64,000 nt of DNA, taken from positions 39,072-103,071 of the forward strand of contig CACYTI010000010.1 of the NCBI GenBank assembly GCA_902777275.1. Direction: 5' to 3'. The translations under genes and the position numbers were made by a program. Below the pieces are notes generated by a model. That model had not been told where the DNA came from. It saw only the letters and a list, made by a program, of their open reading frames with translations, and did not search any database. Numbering within the stretch: position 1 is the first letter of the stretch; each line of letters starts with the position of its first letter. This document shows, piece by piece, positions 61,601-64,000 of the stretch. The DNA is from an uncultured Ruminococcus sp. GTDB lineage: Bacteria > Bacillota > Clostridia > Oscillospirales > Acutalibacteraceae.

Positions 61601-63556
61601 TTAATTTAATTTGATCCTAAGTTGATTCGCGTCAGCGCTGACTAATTCGCCTGTATGGTACGGATCGTCAAACTCAGACAGGTATCGCTGGATCGCCGTA
61701 GCGTCGGTGATGTCAAGTCCGTTGCCATCAATGTCCGCCGCCTGTTCATTGAAATTTGCAGTCGGAAACTGAGCAAGCATTCTTTGGATCTCCGTAACGT
61801 CAACTATGGTTACATAACCGTCATTGTTTGCGTCGCCGCGCAGATACTCCGATTGTGAGTTTATTATCTTGATTCTGCCCTGTCCGTTTGGATCGCTGTA
61901 TATATCGGGGATCTCACCGTTCAACTCATCGCAGACAAATTCGACGAACTGAATATAATCAATCTTATTTTGAACAACAACGTCGGCGTAGGTTTGGCTG
62001 AAAATTCCAAAGTCGCCGCCGTTGAGAAACAAATAGTCCGAACTTCCGAGCGAATAGACTGCTTCCGGATCTATCGGGCTTCCGTCTGAAAGACAAACGT
62101 TTTTCACGCGGTACTCACCCGTCACGCCGATAAATTGATTTGTAGAATCGTCTATCAGTACGGTGCTTTCAATACTGCTGTCTATAACATAGCTTATTCC
62201 TGACACCTGTACAAATGAACCCGATTCTTCAGGATAAGCCGACGCTCCCAGCTCCAGATAGTCAATTATCTGCTGCCCCGTCACTTTTGTTGAGGCAAGA
62301 TGATTCATATAGGGCATCACCTTAAACAGAGTTTCGACTGTGATATCACCCGCCGGGATCATATCACGCATATTGCCGCCGTTGAGAACACTGATGTCGG
62401 TTTTGCAGGCGCTTTTGATAAAGTCCACACACAGATCGCCGAGATTGGTTTCGCCGAGGCGTCCCGCCCTCTTTCCTGTTGCAGGATCTCTAAAGATCAA
62501 ATCAAAATCCGAATGTCCGATAACGGTATTGAATCTTTCTGCCACTTTGTTCAGCATGGCGTTGATGGTATCGTTGATTGCTGCGTCAACGTTTCTGTTA
62601 TCTCTCTCCGGAACACTGCGCCACTCGTCAGAGGGAATTACCATGTCAGCGCTCGGAGCAGGCACATTGTCGATCAGCTCTGTCTTAATGGTATTATCCT
62701 CAGAGATCGTCATCTTGCCGATGTTATTCAGCTTGGTGCCGGTCTGCGTTATGGTGACGTCCTCACCGTTCTTATTCTTGACCGTCAGATGCTCCGTTAC
62801 GGAATGGGAATGAGCGTCGATAACTGCGTCGATATTATCGGTATTCTGTACAACCTCCTGTGCTGTCCAGCCGTTATGGGTCTCGTCCTCCTCACCGAGG
62901 TGTCCGAGCAGGATAACAATGTCAGCGCCTTCCTGTCTCGCTTTATCAGCGTTCTGCTGGATCTCCTGATACAGCTCTCCATCGTCCTGACAGAAGCTGT
63001 AGATATAGTTACCTTCCGTATCCTTGAAAAAAGCAGGCGTGGAAGAGGTTAAGGTATCCGGAGTAACAGCTCCGACAAACGCGATCTTCTTTTCTCCGGC
63101 ATTAAGCATACGGTATGGTTCAAAAACCGGCTCATTGTTTTGATTTTTGAAATTACAACAAACATAGCCGCAGCTGAGCTTTGGAGAAAGCTCCAAGAGA
63201 TGATCCACACTGTAGTCAAACTCATGGTTGCCCAGCGTCGCGACGTCATATCCGACGTCGTTCATCAGGGTAACGATATCCTCGCCGCCTGTCATGGCGC
63301 CGATCACGTCGCCCTGAATCGCATCTCCCGCATCCACCAAAAACACTTGATCATGCGTTTTTTCCATTTCTTTCTTGTACAGCGCCAGACCGTCATAACC
63401 GATGACGTCACTGATGCCGCAGTGTACATCGTTGGTATAAAGTACAACGATATCGTCGCGATCCTCCGCGTTTTTGGTCAGCGCTGAGGAAGGAATTACT
63501 GCAATGAACTGTAAAACGATCATTATGCCGGCTAACATTACGGACAACTTTTTCAT
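61601..63556 (-). CDS. Secreted 5'-nucleotidase / metallophosphatase with dockerin
   Basis: A 651-residue exported enzyme. Residues 1-25 are a signal peptide. The metallophosphatase domain shows TNDVHCG, VDAGDAIQGD, TLGNHEFDY, ILLGHLGE and DAHSHS, all metal ligands of the UshA/5'-nucleotidase family. The 5_nucleotid_C domain follows (about 330-510, NGGNMRD, LNGGDFG). A type I dockerin (about 572-635) has GDANNDGYVTIVDVT and DIDGNGLDITDAT, with a 16-residue tail after it. It probably releases phosphate from extracellular nucleotides while attached to a cohesin scaffold. The start follows AGAAAGAAG. Confidence 0.9.
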   Translation of the reverse strand: MKKLSVMLAGIMIVLQFIAVIPSSALTKNAEDRDDIVVLYTNDVHCGISDVIGYDGLALYKKEMEKTHDQVFLVDAGDAIQGDVIGAMTGGEDIVTLMNDVGYDVATLGNHEFDYSVDHLLELSPKLSCGYVCCNFKNQNNEPVFEPYRMLNAGEKKIAFVGAVTPDTLTSSTPAFFKDTEGNYIYSFCQDDGELYQEIQQNADKARQEGADIVILLGHLGEEDETHNGWTAQEVVQNTDNIDAVIDAHSHSVTEHLTVKNKNGEDVTITQTGTKLNNIGKMTISEDNTIKTELIDNVPAPSADMVIPSDEWRSVPERDNRNVDAAINDTINAMLNKVAERFNTVIGHSDFDLIFRDPATGKRAGRLGETNLGDLCVDFIKSACKTDISVLNGGNMRDMIPAGDITVETLFKVMPYMNHLASTKVTGQQIIDYLELGASAYPEESGSFVQVSGISYVIDSSIESTVLIDDSTNQFIGVTGEYRVKNVCLSDGSPIDPEAVYSLGSSDYLFLNGGDFGIFSQTYADVVVQNKIDYIQFVEFVCDELNGEIPDIYSDPNGQGRIKIINSQSEYLRGDANNDGYVTIVDVTEIQRMLAQFPTANFNEQAADIDGNGLDITDATAIQRYLSEFDDPYHTGELVSADANQLRIKLN

Positions 63557-63640
63557 ACGAACACTTCTTTCTGTAATATTATTATTGATTAGGTAACGGG
63601 ATACTCTTACACGTCACATCCCGGTGTCCCTCTTATAAGA

Positions 63641-63669
63641 ATTATATCATACGATCCTGTGTCATTCAA
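63641..63669 (-). promoter_or_regulatory. Promoter of the 5'-nucleotidase gene
   Basis: On the minus strand TTGAAT (63669-63664) and TATAAT (63646-63641) are 17 bases apart. Confidence 0.75.
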
Positions 63670-63743
63670 GATGAAAAAGCTCTCTTTTTGTTGTTTTTGG
63701 CGACCGCTCAATTGCCAATCATCTCGGAATATGAGATAATACA

Positions 63744-63765
63744 TATATAGGATTTTCCCTATATA
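63744..63765. promoter_or_regulatory. Operator-like 8-bp inverted repeat
   Basis: TATATAGG (63744-63751) and CCTATATA (63758-63765) are perfect inverted arms around six bases, about 75 bases upstream of the nucleotidase promoter. A second small dyad, ATCTC/GAGAT, lies at 63721-63737. The rest of 63670-63909 has a hairpin at 63842-63871 and no gene. Confidence 0.35.
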
Positions 63766-63909
63766 AATCTGTAACTTATGTTATTATTATTTCGCCTGTT
63801 TGTGTATTTGCGAAAACGATATTGGTTTCAAAGCATATAATCGCAGGCAACCTTACATAAGGCTGACTGCGATTGCTATAAAAGTAAATGCGATAAATCA
63901 AAATTTGTA

Positions 63910-64000
63910 TCATTCTCTGATGAGTGCATACATTTTCATATCAACAATATTGCCACATTTCACGGCGTTACTTCTTAATGTTCCTTCATATTGGAATCCC
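63910..64000 (-). CDS. GNAT acetyltransferase, C-terminal fragment cut by the window edge
   Basis: The last 29 codons plus stop of a gene that continues beyond 64000. The minus strand encodes GFQYEGTLRSNAVKCGNI and DMKMYALIRE before TGA at 63912-63910, which is the usual ending of RimJ/RimL-type acetyltransferases. It would be a third GNAT protein in the window. A weak hairpin at 63842-63871 may end its transcript. Confidence 0.8.
   Translation of the reverse strand, partial: GFQYEGTLRSNAVKCGNIVDMKMYALIRE

Noticed and set aside
62300-63052. Open frame of 250 codons on the plus strand
   Set aside because: It is antisense to the 5'-nucleotidase gene, whose metal motifs are intact; there is no sign of expression.
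1-64000. CRISPR array, tRNA or rRNA genes
   Set aside because: No regularly spaced short repeats, cloverleaf sequences or rRNA-like stretches were seen when reading the window; a covariance-model search would be needed to exclude small RNAs.

Overview
The window looks like chromosome of an anaerobic low-to-mid GC Gram-positive bacterium of the class Clostridia, most likely a Ruminococcus-like member of the Oscillospiraceae. The reasons are three secreted proteins ending in type I dockerins, a BspA-type leucine-rich repeat protein, Rex, rubrerythrin next to superoxide reductase, strong AGGAGG ribosome binding sites, and many TTGACA-N17-TATAAT promoters. I cannot fix the species. No rRNA, tRNA or CRISPR array was seen.

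Layout. 0-5.6 kb: exonuclease III, an SPFH/zinc-ribbon protein, a decayed group II intron beside a terminator, a HAD phosphatase, then a tight DUF5685 / J-protein / membrane-protein run. 5.6-9.5 kb: a 1300-residue secreted cell-wall protein with about ten Ig-like domains, three SH3b domains and a GH24 lysozyme domain that one SH3b domain interrupts. 9.6-13.3 kb: proC and a run of membrane proteins of unknown role. 13.7-23.1 kb: signal peptidase I, glgB, a TetM-like translational GTPase fused to a Rae1-like NYN nuclease, an O-antigen-ligase-like protein and hemW. 23.4-30.3 kb: prfC with a PLP decarboxylase, then an aconitase-isocitrate dehydrogenase-rex operon whose promoter carries a near-consensus Rex operator over its -10 box. 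30.4-38.1 kb: LRR-dockerin protein, lipoprotein, NSS transporter, phospholipase-C-like protein.

38.3-43.7 kb is a four-gene ABC transporter plus two-component system operon with an 11-bp-period direct repeat just upstream of its -35 box, a probable response-regulator site. 43.8-46.7 kb holds an oxygen-defence pair (superoxide reductase, rubrerythrin), an XRE/zinc-ribbon regulator and a hydrolase. 46.8-54.6 kb has a lipoprotein, a MocR-type regulator, and a co-directional run of murD, two M42 peptidases, an acetyltransferase and a methionine gamma-lyase-like enzyme. 54.6-64 kb has a dockerin/Big_2 protein, a UPF0210-ACT pair, a PHP phosphatase, an acetyltransferase, a dockerin 5'-nucleotidase, and the tail of another acetyltransferase cut by the window edge.

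Intergenic space carries several small repeat families: a 180-bp element with 22-bp inverted ends, an element bounded by GTAGGGGCG, a 15-bp dyad with compensatory changes next to stop codons, and AGGGAACCTC elements. The best candidates for something undescribed are the GTPase-nuclease fusion, the split lysozyme, and the DUF5685 / cysteine-string J-protein pair.
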